A DNA stretch of 64,000 bases from Opisthocomus hoazin (Eukaryota; Chordata; Aves; Opisthocomiformes; Opisthocomidae), in contig NC_134428.1 in assembly GCF_030867145.1 (NCBI RefSeq), forward strand, positions 7,130,001 through 7,194,000. Direction: 5' to 3'. Under the pieces are notes generated by a model, which saw only the letters and a list, made by a program, of their open reading frames with translations, ran no database searches and was not told the origin of the DNA. The position numbers and the translations under genes are program-made. The first letter of the stretch is position 1, and every line of letters begins with the position of its first letter. Positions 1-11,000 of the stretch are shown here, piece after piece.

Positions 1-421
1 AGGAGTTCTACTCAGGTAGAGGATACACACTCAATATTAGCTTTCCATCTTATAAGACAGTAAGTAATTTTACTTCATATTCCAGCCTGTGAGAAGCGTA
101 TGTGGTATGTTTTGGGAAGGTGAAAAAATTATTTTTACATTTCACAAATACTAGTATTTGTGGAGTGTTCAGCCAATAAATAACTACTGATTAGAAGCTA
201 TGCATTAGATTACTTAAATGCTTACCCTGAAGTATATGGGGCGTATTGTCATACAACAAATTATTATCATATATACCTACATCTTAAAACTTTCACTATT
301 ATCTTAAAGCTTTCACTATGGTTAGGAGCATGGTTGGAACATAATGAAATTTGTGTCTTTAATAACTGTATGTCTGGTATAGCATGATGTATGTACTAAA
401 TTAACTTCTGTGTATTTACAG
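1..421 (+). other. TNFRSF17: Last intron of TNFRSF17 (3' part)
   Basis: AT-rich sequence without a recognisable gene or repeat. It ends in a pyrimidine-poor but usable acceptor (tgtatttacag) directly before the TNFRSF17 terminal exon. The upstream exons of the gene lie outside the window. Confidence 0.75.
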
Positions 422-678
422 ACTCTTCCGTGGAGCTGAGCAATGTTCTCAAGGCTAATCCTGAAAGCAGCGTGAATACAGAAGGGATCAGACACTCACT
501 TCAAAGTGAAACATTAATGTACTCAGTGGAAGAATGCACGTGCAGTGACTGTGGCTTGGTAAAGCCTCAGACTGGCTGTGAAACTTCATTTCCACTGCCA
601 GCTACAGAAGAAGGAGCTACTGTTCTAGTTACCACAAAATCTTTTGACTATTGCAACTATATTCTGGGCGCTGGGTGA
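422..678 (+). CDS. TNFRSF17: TNFRSF17 (BCMA) terminal coding exon, cytoplasmic tail
   Basis: This exon encodes the last 84 residues of the TNF receptor family member BCMA, a B-cell/plasma-cell surface receptor for BAFF and APRIL. The first two bases finish a codon begun in the upstream exon; the frame then runs to TGA at 676-678. What identifies it is the tail: a VEECTC motif followed by a CxxC-like pair, then FPLPATEEGATVLVTTK and a DYC motif. This matches the conserved end of mammalian BCMA almost residue for residue, while the preceding stretch is divergent. In mammals this exon carries the intracellular TRAF-binding region. The ligand-binding cysteine domain and membrane segment are upstream of the window. 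The gene lies head-to-tail with SNX29, whose start codon is only about 1.35 kb downstream, as in the mammalian neighbourhood. Confidence 0.93.
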
Positions 679-1079
679 CTATGAGAGAAGTATATTTTTA
701 CTGCATGATAATAAGTGAGTTATTCCAGTACAGCTATTAATACTTAAAGTCAGTGGAGAAGGCTAGTACATCATCCGTATAAATCTTTCATTCAGCTTTT
801 ATTAATATTTTCATATTATTTCTAATTCTAGTATCTCTTTGGTCAAGTACTTCTACATTGTTCTCGGGTATTAACCTAGTTACTGGAATTCTTAGTTTCT
901 GAAAGTCCCTGCATAGGACGGGTTTTTCTGCCTTTAGAGATTGTATCTACTTACGCCGGCTGTACGCAAACCCATCAGTATGCAATACAAAATACATATT
1001 TGCAAATGTTAAACTTGGATCTTATGCCAAAAGTGGCTTGACGATATGCGAGGAATGTTCCAAGAAGCAGAAATGAAGA
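679..1079 (+). other. TNFRSF17 3' UTR and intergenic spacer
   Basis: No ORF of note. I find no canonical AATAAA here; a variant AATACA lies at 984-989. The 3' end of TNFRSF17 therefore cannot be fixed from sequence. CpG density rises sharply after about 1080. Confidence 0.5.
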
Positions 1080-1916
1080 CCCACGTCACACCCCCAGCCC
1101 CGTACACCGTAATTTCAAGTGGGCGCTGGGACTCTTGGCAGGGTCGCGTTCCGGCGCCGAGGGCCTCTGCGGAGCCTGGCGCCCGGTCAGTGCCCCCGCG
1201 CCGCAGCGGGGAGGCCGGGGAGCACCCCAGCGCGCTGCCTGGCCCTGCGCCTGCCCGCCAACCGTTTTGCTTGCTCTATTCCATAACGATTTCTTTCTGT
1301 TTTAGTGTTTTTCGTACTTACCTGTGTTGTGCGGATGGCCGATCCGATTCAGTCGTGCTGGGCTGCCGCCAGGCCTCAGGTCAGGAACAGGCTTGTGTCG
1401 GCTCACCGCCCGAGCATCGGCGTTGCCTCCCTGGGACCAGCCCAGGCTCGTTTCTGGAAAAGCGCAGCAGCAACAGACGCAACCACAATCTCTTCATTTG
1501 CAGGCAGCCTTCCATGCGGGGCTCCGGGGTGAACGGCGAACTGACGGGCCTTGAGGCTGGCGGATTCCCGCGCGACAGCCCTGCCCGCCAGCCCCGGCCC
1601 GCTCCGCGCACCCAGCGACGCGCGCGGCCCACAGGCGGCGCTGCGCTCAGGCCGCCCGGCACGCGCGCCGGGGAGGCGGGGCCTCGCGCGCGAGGCTCCC
1701 CAGCTCCGCCCCGCGCGCCCGCGGCATGGCCCTCCGGGGGCGCTTCGCTCGCGCCGCCCTGCCCCGCCCGCGCAGGTTTGCGCCGGGCGGCGGAGCCCGC
1801 GCGCGGCGCTTCTGAGGGGCGGTGGCAGCGCGAGGGCTCGGCGGGACGGAGCCGCGGCGCGGCGGAGCTGCCTGCCGCCAGCTGGGCCGCCGCGGACCCC
1901 AGCGGCGTTTACCTTC

Positions 1917-1950
1917 CGGGGCGGCGGGGCGGAGTTCCGGGGCGGGGCGT
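1917..1950. promoter_or_regulatory. SNX29: Clustered GC boxes (Sp1/KLF-like) of SNX29
   Basis: Two close GC boxes, GGGGCGGCGGGGCGG from 1918 and GGGGCGGGGC at 1939-1948. They sit about 90-115 bp upstream of the SNX29 ATG, where a core promoter would be expected. Confidence 0.55.
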
Positions 1951-2032
1951 GCGCGCCGGCTGGGCCGGCCTGGGGCTGCGCGGGAGGAGGGACCGGCTCC
2001 AGTGGACGGAGGGTGCGGGCTCCGCGGCCGCC

Positions 2033-2039
2033 ATGAGTG
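2033..2039 (+). CDS. SNX29: SNX29 coding exon 1 (start codon)
   Basis: Only seven coding bases, ATGAGTG, followed by the strong donor GTGAGT. They encode Met-Ser and the first base of Gly-3. The start sits in a GCCGCC Kozak context inside the CpG island. Joining to exon 2 restores the family N-terminus MSGSQNN. Confidence 0.93.
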
Positions 2040-5000
2040 GTGAGTGGCGGGCCCGAGCGGGGCCCACGCCGCTACCGGGGCGCGCTCGGCGGGGCTGGCG
2101 CGGGGGGTCCCGGCCGCGGGCTTGCTCCCCCGCGAACCGACGACCCTTTCTGCCACTTGATTCCCTGCGGGGGTCGGGGGGGCGCGCGTTGAGGCGCGGG
2201 AGGCCCCGTCCCCGCCGTCCCCGCCGTCCCCGCCGTCCCCGCCGTCCCCGCGGTGGGCGGCAGGGTTCGGCCCTGGGCGGCGTTGTCCCGCTGCTCGCGG
2301 TGACTGGCGAGGCCCCTGGGGAGCGGGGCTTGCTCTGAGCAGTGCTCTTAGCCGCCTTTTACCTCGTGTGAAGTCGCCGAGCCTGCCCTGGAGCGTGGCG
2401 CGGGCTGGCGGCACCGGTGGTGCTCGCCCCGGGGGTCTCCGTTGCCTCAGCCGTGCAAAATCGCAGGGGAAAATCAACGACCAGGAGGAAATAGTGATAA
2501 AACCCCCCAGTGCGAGCTTCCTGACGTGCAGTCAGGGGGAGAGGGAGAAGCGTGACTCGTGGGAGCAGTGGTCCCTGCCAGCAATGGAGAGTTACTTCAT
2601 AGGATGAAGACTTTTTAGTAGATTTTGCTCGTAGATATAAATGTCTTAAATTGGCAAGGGTTTTGTTTGGGTTTTTTTTTAGAAGAGAGGAGGTGCTGTA
2701 GTAAATGCTTTCGTGGTTCTGCTTATGCAGCCTTCAGTAATGGAATTTGCAGACAACATTCTGCACCTGAAAACTAGTTTGTATGTTTTTCTCCCACCCT
2801 GATTTAATGTGTGGTAAGATCTGTTGCCAAAGATGGAAAGAAAAAAAATTGAAGAGTTGACTGGAATAACTAAATACTACATGTTTTATGGACAGCAATC
2901 ATTTCTGAAAATGAAACCAAAAATGAAGACACTTAGTTGTATTTTTTTCTGTTTTGTTCTCACCTTTTTGGTAAGAAGAAAAAAGATTTTTATGGAAGAG
3001 GAGATGAGGAAAAAAAAATTATTGTGGGCGAAACTGATAATTAGCACTGTGAAAAAGGCAGGTAACAGTCAAATCTTTCAAACCATGGAAAAAGAAGGTT
3101 TCTCAAATATTTCAGATCTTGACACCATGTAGACTAAATAGTAATTCTGGAGTTTTTAGGAGTCAGCATTTTCTGCATGGAAAACCTCAGTCCTTCAGTG
3201 AGAAATTCAGACTGGGACTAGCCTTGTGCAGATTTGTGCAAATCGGAGCTTAAATCTTGTTAGGAGCCTCATCTTTGGGAGCTCAGTTTGAATTCTGTGG
3301 CTCAAAAGGCAAGGTGGCACCTCTTTTGGTATAAAGCTTCGTCATGTAGTTATTTTTAGTACCTTTAATCTTTTTTTTTTCCTATGACAACAAAGTGATA
3401 CAGTTTTATGAGGAGAGAAAACATTTCATTACTTAGAATAATGCCTAAGGTGACATGATGGCTAGTAGTTCAATTGCATGGCGAACCTACCCATGTGTAG
3501 CCCTTGCCACGACCTATCCGACTTTTCCAACAATTTTGATTAGATGGCAAGATAATGAAAAGAGCACTGATTTTGCACTTTGCCAAACGTTACTGCTATA
3601 CAATAAAGTATTTTTCCAGAATAATGTAAATGGAACAGGTTGGGACAGAGAAATGCGTGTCATTACCGTGCTTGTTTCAGATAAAGGAGGCAGCTAATGT
3701 TAACATTATCAAATTTAACCATGTCCTTTTTTCAGTGGCGGTAACAGCACCGTCTACACTTACTGCCCTACCTGATTTTAGCCCTTAAAGGTAAAAGGGC
3801 TATTCCTAAAATATAGGTAGAAGAACCTCTTTTCCTAATGGCTGTAATTATTTTTAATGTATATTTTTTTTACCTTCAATGTATTTTTAGTGGGTGTGAC
3901 GGTAACTTCCTATTGATTTGAACATTACATTAATATTACTAAAGCTGCTTACTAATTACATACTCATATTTTATTGGTCAGTGTTGAATAGGCTAAACTT
4001 TAACGGGAAGTAACACAAGGATACCAGGTTCATGCACTTGTCAAGAGTTGTCACTTGTTTAATGACAGTTTCAAAAAACAAAAAATGTGACAAACTCAGG
4101 GTGAGGCAGTAGAATCATAGTAATGTAGTTAGTACAAAGTTGTATTGAACTTAGGTGTTTGTTTTATCGTAAACTTATACCCTCAGAACCTGTACTAGAG
4201 CAAGAAAAAGGAATTGCAGTCTGAAATTTTTCATGCAAGACTTCAAGAAGTATGTAAGAGCAATCTGAGATTTTTTTTTTTTTTTTTTTAATCTGTATGC
4301 TGCATGTGGTGCTGAAGAGAGTTGTACCGGTAAAGAATTGGTTGAAAATCCTGTTTTCCTTTACTTGCATGGTCAGTTTTCTTCTGTTGTAGGTATGGAT
4401 ATTTCTGTCGGGGTATGGAGAGAAGTTTGTTTTAAAAATAGGAAAGCGTGGCTGTGAACAACAGAAAATGGCAAGGGTCACAGAGGCAGGTGCAGTACCT
4501 GAGGCTAATTTTAACCCTTTTTGACTGAATAGATGTTGATGGGAGGAGTCTCTTTAAGTTTCTTAGTTTTTGCAACCTTATACTTAAATTTTCACAATTA
4601 TTTTTAGACTCGTGTATGAACTTCCTTTTTATTTCAATAATCTAAATACAGCCTTTTTTCTGAGTAATGCTGTTTCTATACATTCTATGTTTTGTGTTTG
4701 TGTGTGTTACTGCAGGTTTTACCACTATTCTGCATCGTTAGAAGGGTATTTTGGTCAGTTTGTAACACACTGTTAGTCTTTAAATCAAACACAGTTGATC
4801 ACACTTAATTTGTGCTCGTCTGAAAACATGCACTTTCTTTCTTTTTTAGAGACTTAGCTTAGAAAGTGAAGACTCTAAAAGAGCATAATCTTAAATAGAG
4901 TTAGTAGAGATTTATTTTTACCTTCAATCTACTTGAAACAAAAACATTGCTAAATAGTACTACATTTTCTAGGCTTATTGCAATGAAAAATATATCCTCT

Positions 5001-8000
5001 GCTTGAAAAAACACACAATCTCTCAATTTTAAAAAAGTGTTAGACTTTGTGAGTATTCTTTTTCTTCTACCTGCAAAATTTCTTTGTTAAGCACAGCAGT
5101 AGAAGAATTCTGAAGACATGCGTTGAGCAGAAACCATGGCCAGCCCTCAGTGTAAACATTATGTGGCCCCATAGCCCTGTTAGTGGTGGAGATGATCTGA
5201 ACTGCATATGGAAATTATTGGTTGTAATCACGTGTAGTCATAATTGTTACTAGTACAAATTTACAGGTAAAATAAAGACATAATATGCATTACACTGCAC
5301 TAAAGGCTGTGTAAATTCAAGGCTGTTTGATATCACATGCTTTAGTCTTTTAGAACATCAGCATAGTGATCGTCTGTAAGTTTTCTGTGTTTATGCATTT
5401 TTTTTTATATTGTTCACATTGCAAACCATTTATGTGTTACCAAATAGATACAAAGATGCCAGAGATGTGAATTTAAAAACTAACGTGTTACATTTGGAAG
5501 ACAAACCTAACCCACATACTTAGTATTTTCATTTGACAGATGTTTTCCAGATTGCAAAATTATTGACTACATGTGATTGTTCTGAAATAGTCTCAAACTG
5601 TTAATATAAAGAGGAATGCTGCATTATGCATGTTCTCACAGATATGTGGATAGCATAAGACTGTCGAGGTCATGAGTTTTGAAACAGTCAAGAAAATCTG
5701 CAGGTTTGTGTATACTCAGTGTTACTGTGCATGAGGGATTGTACTACACGTTGTGATTTAGTTTTTTTCCCTATTCTACAGTTAGGTGATATATTGTAAG
5801 GCTTTTAGATGTATAATTATGTGTCTCCATTTTTGGCAGTATGATGAGCATGGTAAGAACACTGAATATACTTTAATAAAATTGTAATCTCTGAAGAAGC
5901 AAAAGTGGAGTGGTAGGGATTATGAATTTAACCTGATCTTCACAGTGGCATGACTGGTGTAGTTGTTTGGAAGTTAAAACCTGCTTGGTATGGGTTTGTG
6001 CCTAGAGTCCTTGACTAGCATTGAACATTGTTTGCGTCTTCACCTGACTGCATGCATCGGAGTGTTTCACTAGCAGAACCAAACCTCACACATTACATGT
6101 CTGCACACTTTGAGTCAGAGTTCAAAATCAGAAGTATAACTTCTTGAAAATCCACTGTAATCAGCTAAATAAGCATTGTGAAGCTTAGTTAGCTAATAGC
6201 TACATTTGCACAGTTTTCCTATTGTTTTCTTTATTCTGGCATTGTGTATTGTAGACTTACTATTTTTTTTTTTCTTCTAGTCACATATTTAAGATGAAAC
6301 AAAGGCAGAATAATTTCAGTTTGTCAAACTCTGTCCCCTCCTCCTGGTTTGGAACAAACTACTTTGAATGGGATTATGAGGATTGCAAATTGGGACCTTG
6401 CCGTGTAGGACAGTAAGAGGCGGAGACTTACTGTGTGGTGTTTGATTTTCAGTATCTGGAGGAACTTGCTCATGCAGAGTTTTGATAACTGGCTTTCACT
6501 CTTTGCGTATATTGCTTGTATGTTCTTTGAGAGGAAAAGCAGAACAAAATGACTTTAATTCCATAGAGGTCACAGAGGTTTTTGAAGGATATTTTGAACT
6601 TAGCTCAGGATAAAGAAATGATAGAGGTGATGTAGGTTAATTAAACAATAGATTTTACATGTATTCGCGGGAGTTTATAAAGCAAAGTATTATACTATTT
6701 GTTGTTGAAATGACTGAGAAGTTAAAGATTGTTTTGTGTAGTGGCTTGTCTAGTAACAAACTAGGTTTTATAGGTGTTAATCAGGAAGATCTATGCAGGT
6801 AGTTATATTCTAAGGGATTTATTGTAACAATTGTTCTCTGTTCACCTGACTTAGTACTTCTTCTGTAGTAAGGTTGTTTGACAGTGAGAAGATATTCCTG
6901 CTCTTTCTCGTTTTCAGTTCTTTTCTTGTGCTATGATGATATGGTATCGTGGTAGTTGACCTAGTATGAACGTTTATTTTTTTACTGGGTTGCAGTGCGA
7001 ACTCCATCATACACCTAATCCAACCAACCAAAAAAAAAAAAAAAAGTTAAAAGATCTTAACCTAGATCAGTTCCAGGCTTCCAATATGGCCCCACAGGTG
7101 TTTGTGCTAAGAAGCTAGGGGCAAGCTGTGCTCATTGTGCACAATTATACTGTATTTGGTACTGCTGCAGTGTATCTTATATTGTGAACCCAAGATCTTA
7201 CTAAAATAAGACTCTGGATGACACTGCAATCAGTATTCTTCCATGTTGGAGAAAGGCTACTTGAAACCTCAAAACACAGACTTACGTTGCATCATTTTAC
7301 TTAGAGGAGATATGTTGATAAATTTAATAGAATAATTGGCATGGGAAGAAAATTTTCAGGGCCTGGTGTTGGCCCAAATATATTTTTCTTAAGAAACTAT
7401 TTATTTTAAAAAGATATAATTTTGTTGAATTTCAGGTTCACAGAACAATGACACTAAAAGACAGTTTCTTCTAGAACGGCTACTGGATGCAGTTAAACAG
7501 GTGAGAAATCTGGTACATATTTCTACAGTGCTCTTACTCTGAGTTGTCGGTACTAGCAGGAACTTTCATTGCCCTTTTTCCTTCTCTTTACCAGACAAAG
7601 AAGTAGTCTTGTCTTTCACACAGTACTACCGAGTTTTTGTGTCTGCCAGCAATCAACTATGATGCAGTATTTGTTTAAAATTATTGTCCTTGACAGATTG
7701 TATTTGTAATATTTTTATATAAGTGTAATATAGAATATATGTTAAATATATGTATATTTGTGTTACTTGTGTGACTGAACTAAACTAGTGTACTGCAAAG
7801 GCTAAATTGGTTAACATTTTACAGTAGGTTTTTATCTTTACACTAAGATTTTAGTGAATGGTTAAAATACAGGTGAAGGTTTATGTATGTATGTAGCTTG
7901 CATCAATAAGAAGTTCAGCAAGTAGAATTTCATAGACTGAATTAAATTTTGGAGAGCTTGGGAGGCAAAAGAATGCATAGAAAGTAAGCCAATAATAAGT

Positions 8001-11000
8001 TTTATAAGACAGAATTCTTCAGTAATTGTAGCACTGAGCTGAATAGGAGCAATGTTTGGTTTTGTGAGTGTACATTTAAAAGTCAAAAGTAATAATATTT
8101 ACTCAATTTTAAATTTATTGAAGGACCTGCGGTGTGTTGTTCTGGCTAGCAAGGAGATACTTGAACTGTAAGAGTAGCCCATTGGTGGAACATGATGCTG
8201 TAAAGCACTTTTTACTTGCAGACTGTATTTGCCAGTGCTTTATGTTGTACTGCTTCCTTTTTTGTTATGACTTTGTTTCTTATATGGAAATATTTCAGAA
8301 TATTAAGTTTGGTAGTCTAACAAAAATTTCTTAAAATCCGTTTATTGCAGTGTCAAATACGGTTTGGAGGAAGAAAAGAAATTGCTTCAGACTCTGATAG
8401 CAGGTAAAACAGTCAAAGAAACTTTTAACATGCTTAGAGTATGTATCATAATAACGTAAAACATACAGCACAAAGTACTTGATATGCTCAAAAAAAATCC
8501 AGTTCCTTCTGTTCACACAAACACTGACTTGGGACTCTGAATTTTTCGTCTTGTTACAAATTTGACAGCTTAACAAAGAGTGTTCTTCTGTATGAAGTTA
8601 CAAGTGTTTAACTGGCTGCAAAGTTCATGACAAAGCATTGAGGTCTGAACGCGAAATCGGAAGAACTTATCTTCCCTAAGACCTCTTTTGAAATGAATGC
8701 ATCTTTATTCCCAATGTGCCTGTGTTTTGTGAACCTTGACACTTAATTGTCAAGTGTGTTTGACACATGCTTGTTAAGAAAATTTTCATTCTTATTTTTT
8801 CTTATTCCTGACACATTTTAAACATGTTTTTCTTCTTTTTTTTGTACAAGCAGTTGTCCCTTTTTGTTAATGTAAGTCAAAAAAATGTCACTTAATTCCT
8901 ATTAGTTGTGTTTCTTGTTGGATATGGCATACTGGCTTCTAAGGCTTTTAAGATGATGACTGGCGGAGAGAAATTGCAGTGCTTTTTGTATCCTATTGAG
9001 TTTTTCTCAGAATCTGTCATATCGAAGAATCTCGGATACATGAAACACCAGGATTAAATGCAATTGTTTGTTGTCCTTTTTCTTATGTCCTTGAAATCTG
9101 ACTGTCTTTTGGGAAGAAGTTAATTATCTGTTGACGATTTATAAATGATGCATAAAATTCTCTCCAATCTCCTCTCAATTCAGTCTCTAATAACGCATCT
9201 AAGAATGTGGTTTCATGACTTCTGGGAAGCCAATGTAAACAATTCATTGCTACTGAAGGAGTGGGGAGGGTTCATGTATCCCCTGAAGGTCCCTGACTTC
9301 AGTACTACTCCCTTCCACCACCTTTTTAACCAATGCCTGCTGATCATCCAGCCCCCTCTGAATTAATTTAATAAAAGAAGAAGTAATGCGAAAGGATAAC
9401 TTTCTGCCATTTCAGTGAGTTAAATCAGTAAAACATCTGGTGAATGCTAGAGCTGCTGCAAGAAGGGGAGGATCACGCAGCTAGAAGCAATGGGAATTGC
9501 AGGAGAGGAGGAAGAAGCGGCAAGGGGTGAGAGGGCAGACTCATTTCCTTCCAGGAGCAGCTTGTGACGCAGCTCCTGTGCACTGCCTGCGTGTGAAACT
9601 CCAGGCTAATGCTGCTCCACGGCACCTTGAGCCTGTCTGACTTTTGGCTGCTACCGTCATCCTGTCCTGCCCTTGGCTGCCTCAGCCTACAGAGTTCTGG
9701 GGAAACAGCCTTAGAGAAATAGTGTTCTGTTGAACTAGCGTGGTGGGAACAGTTTGGTACGTGGTCTGTTCAGCACAGGGTTTGTTGGGCAGAAGCTGGT
9801 GTGAGGGAGGAAGCAAGAAGGTGCAGGTGGGATAAAGGGATGGTGGGGCTGAAGCACCAAGTGATTGCACTGGCTGTGCAGCTATAGCCGTGGGCACAGA
9901 ATCATCAGCTGGAGACGGTTATTTAATCTCTGCTGTTTAGTTCTTAATCTTTACTGTTTAGTTTATGTGAGACAATGTTTTGACGATGTTTGCCTTTGTA
10001 GTAGATTGGGTAAAACTTGGCTAGAAGGAAGTACTTACATAGAGCCAATTCTCTGGATCCAAAACTTCTGCTTTGCTCAGTTTGCTTGAACAGCTGCTTT
10101 GTTGCAGTTATTTAATAATTTGAATGATGACCTTTTGTTTTGGTTTCGGCTGCCGCCGGCAACAAAAGCGCCACGCGGCCGCCCCTCCCCCCGCCGGCGT
10201 GCGGAGGAGAATGGAAAGAAAGAGGCAGAAACTGGTGGGTCGGGATAAGGGCAGTTTAACAGAACAGCAAACAGAGGGAAAACAGGAACAACAACGATAC
10301 AAATAAGGAGAAAACACAACCACGAACCGTACAACAGCCGCTCTCCCGAAACCGGACCGGCGCTGCGCCCGCCCAAGCCGCGAGTGCCTTCCCGCCGCCC
10401 CGCCCCCCCCACCGGAACCCAGCGTGACGTCACATGGTATGGAATACCGGGCTCTGTTTGGCCAGGTGGGGTCAGCCCCCACCCCCCGGCTGTGCCCCTT
10501 CCTGGAGTCCGGTGAAAATTAACCCTGTCCTGGCCAAACCCAGGACATTATCCACCCCTTATTCCATACCATCTACGTCATGCCCAGGTCCCCCACTGTC
10601 CGGTTGATCACCACCACTTCTCCTGTCTCCAGATATCATTCCTTTAGTCTATGGATCATCACTCTAAAGCGTCCATTGAGTTCATTTAATCCATGACTTC
10701 AGGCTCCATCTGTCGTTATGGTCTTCCGTGGCAGGGGAGGTGATGTGTGGTGATGGGCGGTCACTTGCTGCATCCGGAGCTCACGGCTGATGTATCTGGT
10801 GCGGCCCGTGCCCACAGTCTGCAGGAGATGTTGATCTTGATGAAGTTGCTGGATGCCAGTTGTTGAAAACCAGGTCCAGTTCCATCATCGCTGTGCTCTG
10901 CTAGGTTTTCATCGAAAAAGTCCATCCTTCTTTAATCTGGAGAATTCTTACTATGCTACTACTGGTACAAAATATAACAATTATAACAGTGATAACAGAC

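Larger units (their letters stand above)
1080..2470. promoter_or_regulatory. SNX29: CpG island with SNX29 promoter
   Basis: About 1.4 kb of very GC-rich, CpG-dense sequence in an otherwise AT-rich window. It spans the SNX29 start codon and the 5' end of intron 1. It has many GC boxes and no TATA box near the start codon, which is typical of a broadly expressed CpG-island promoter. Long open frames on both strands here (for example 1046-2338 and 1647-2477 minus) are by-products of high GC and show no protein-family resemblance. The transcription start cannot be placed exactly; it must lie upstream of 2033. Confidence 0.85.

Noticed and set aside
1046..2338. 430-codon open frame over the CpG island, and a 276-codon one on the minus strand
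   Set aside because: Both are Pro/Arg/Gly/Ala-rich by-products of GC content, cross the true SNX29 start, and show no domain.
2824..3132. 102-codon Lys-rich open frame in intron 1
   Set aside because: It is driven by A-rich runs; no homology recognised.
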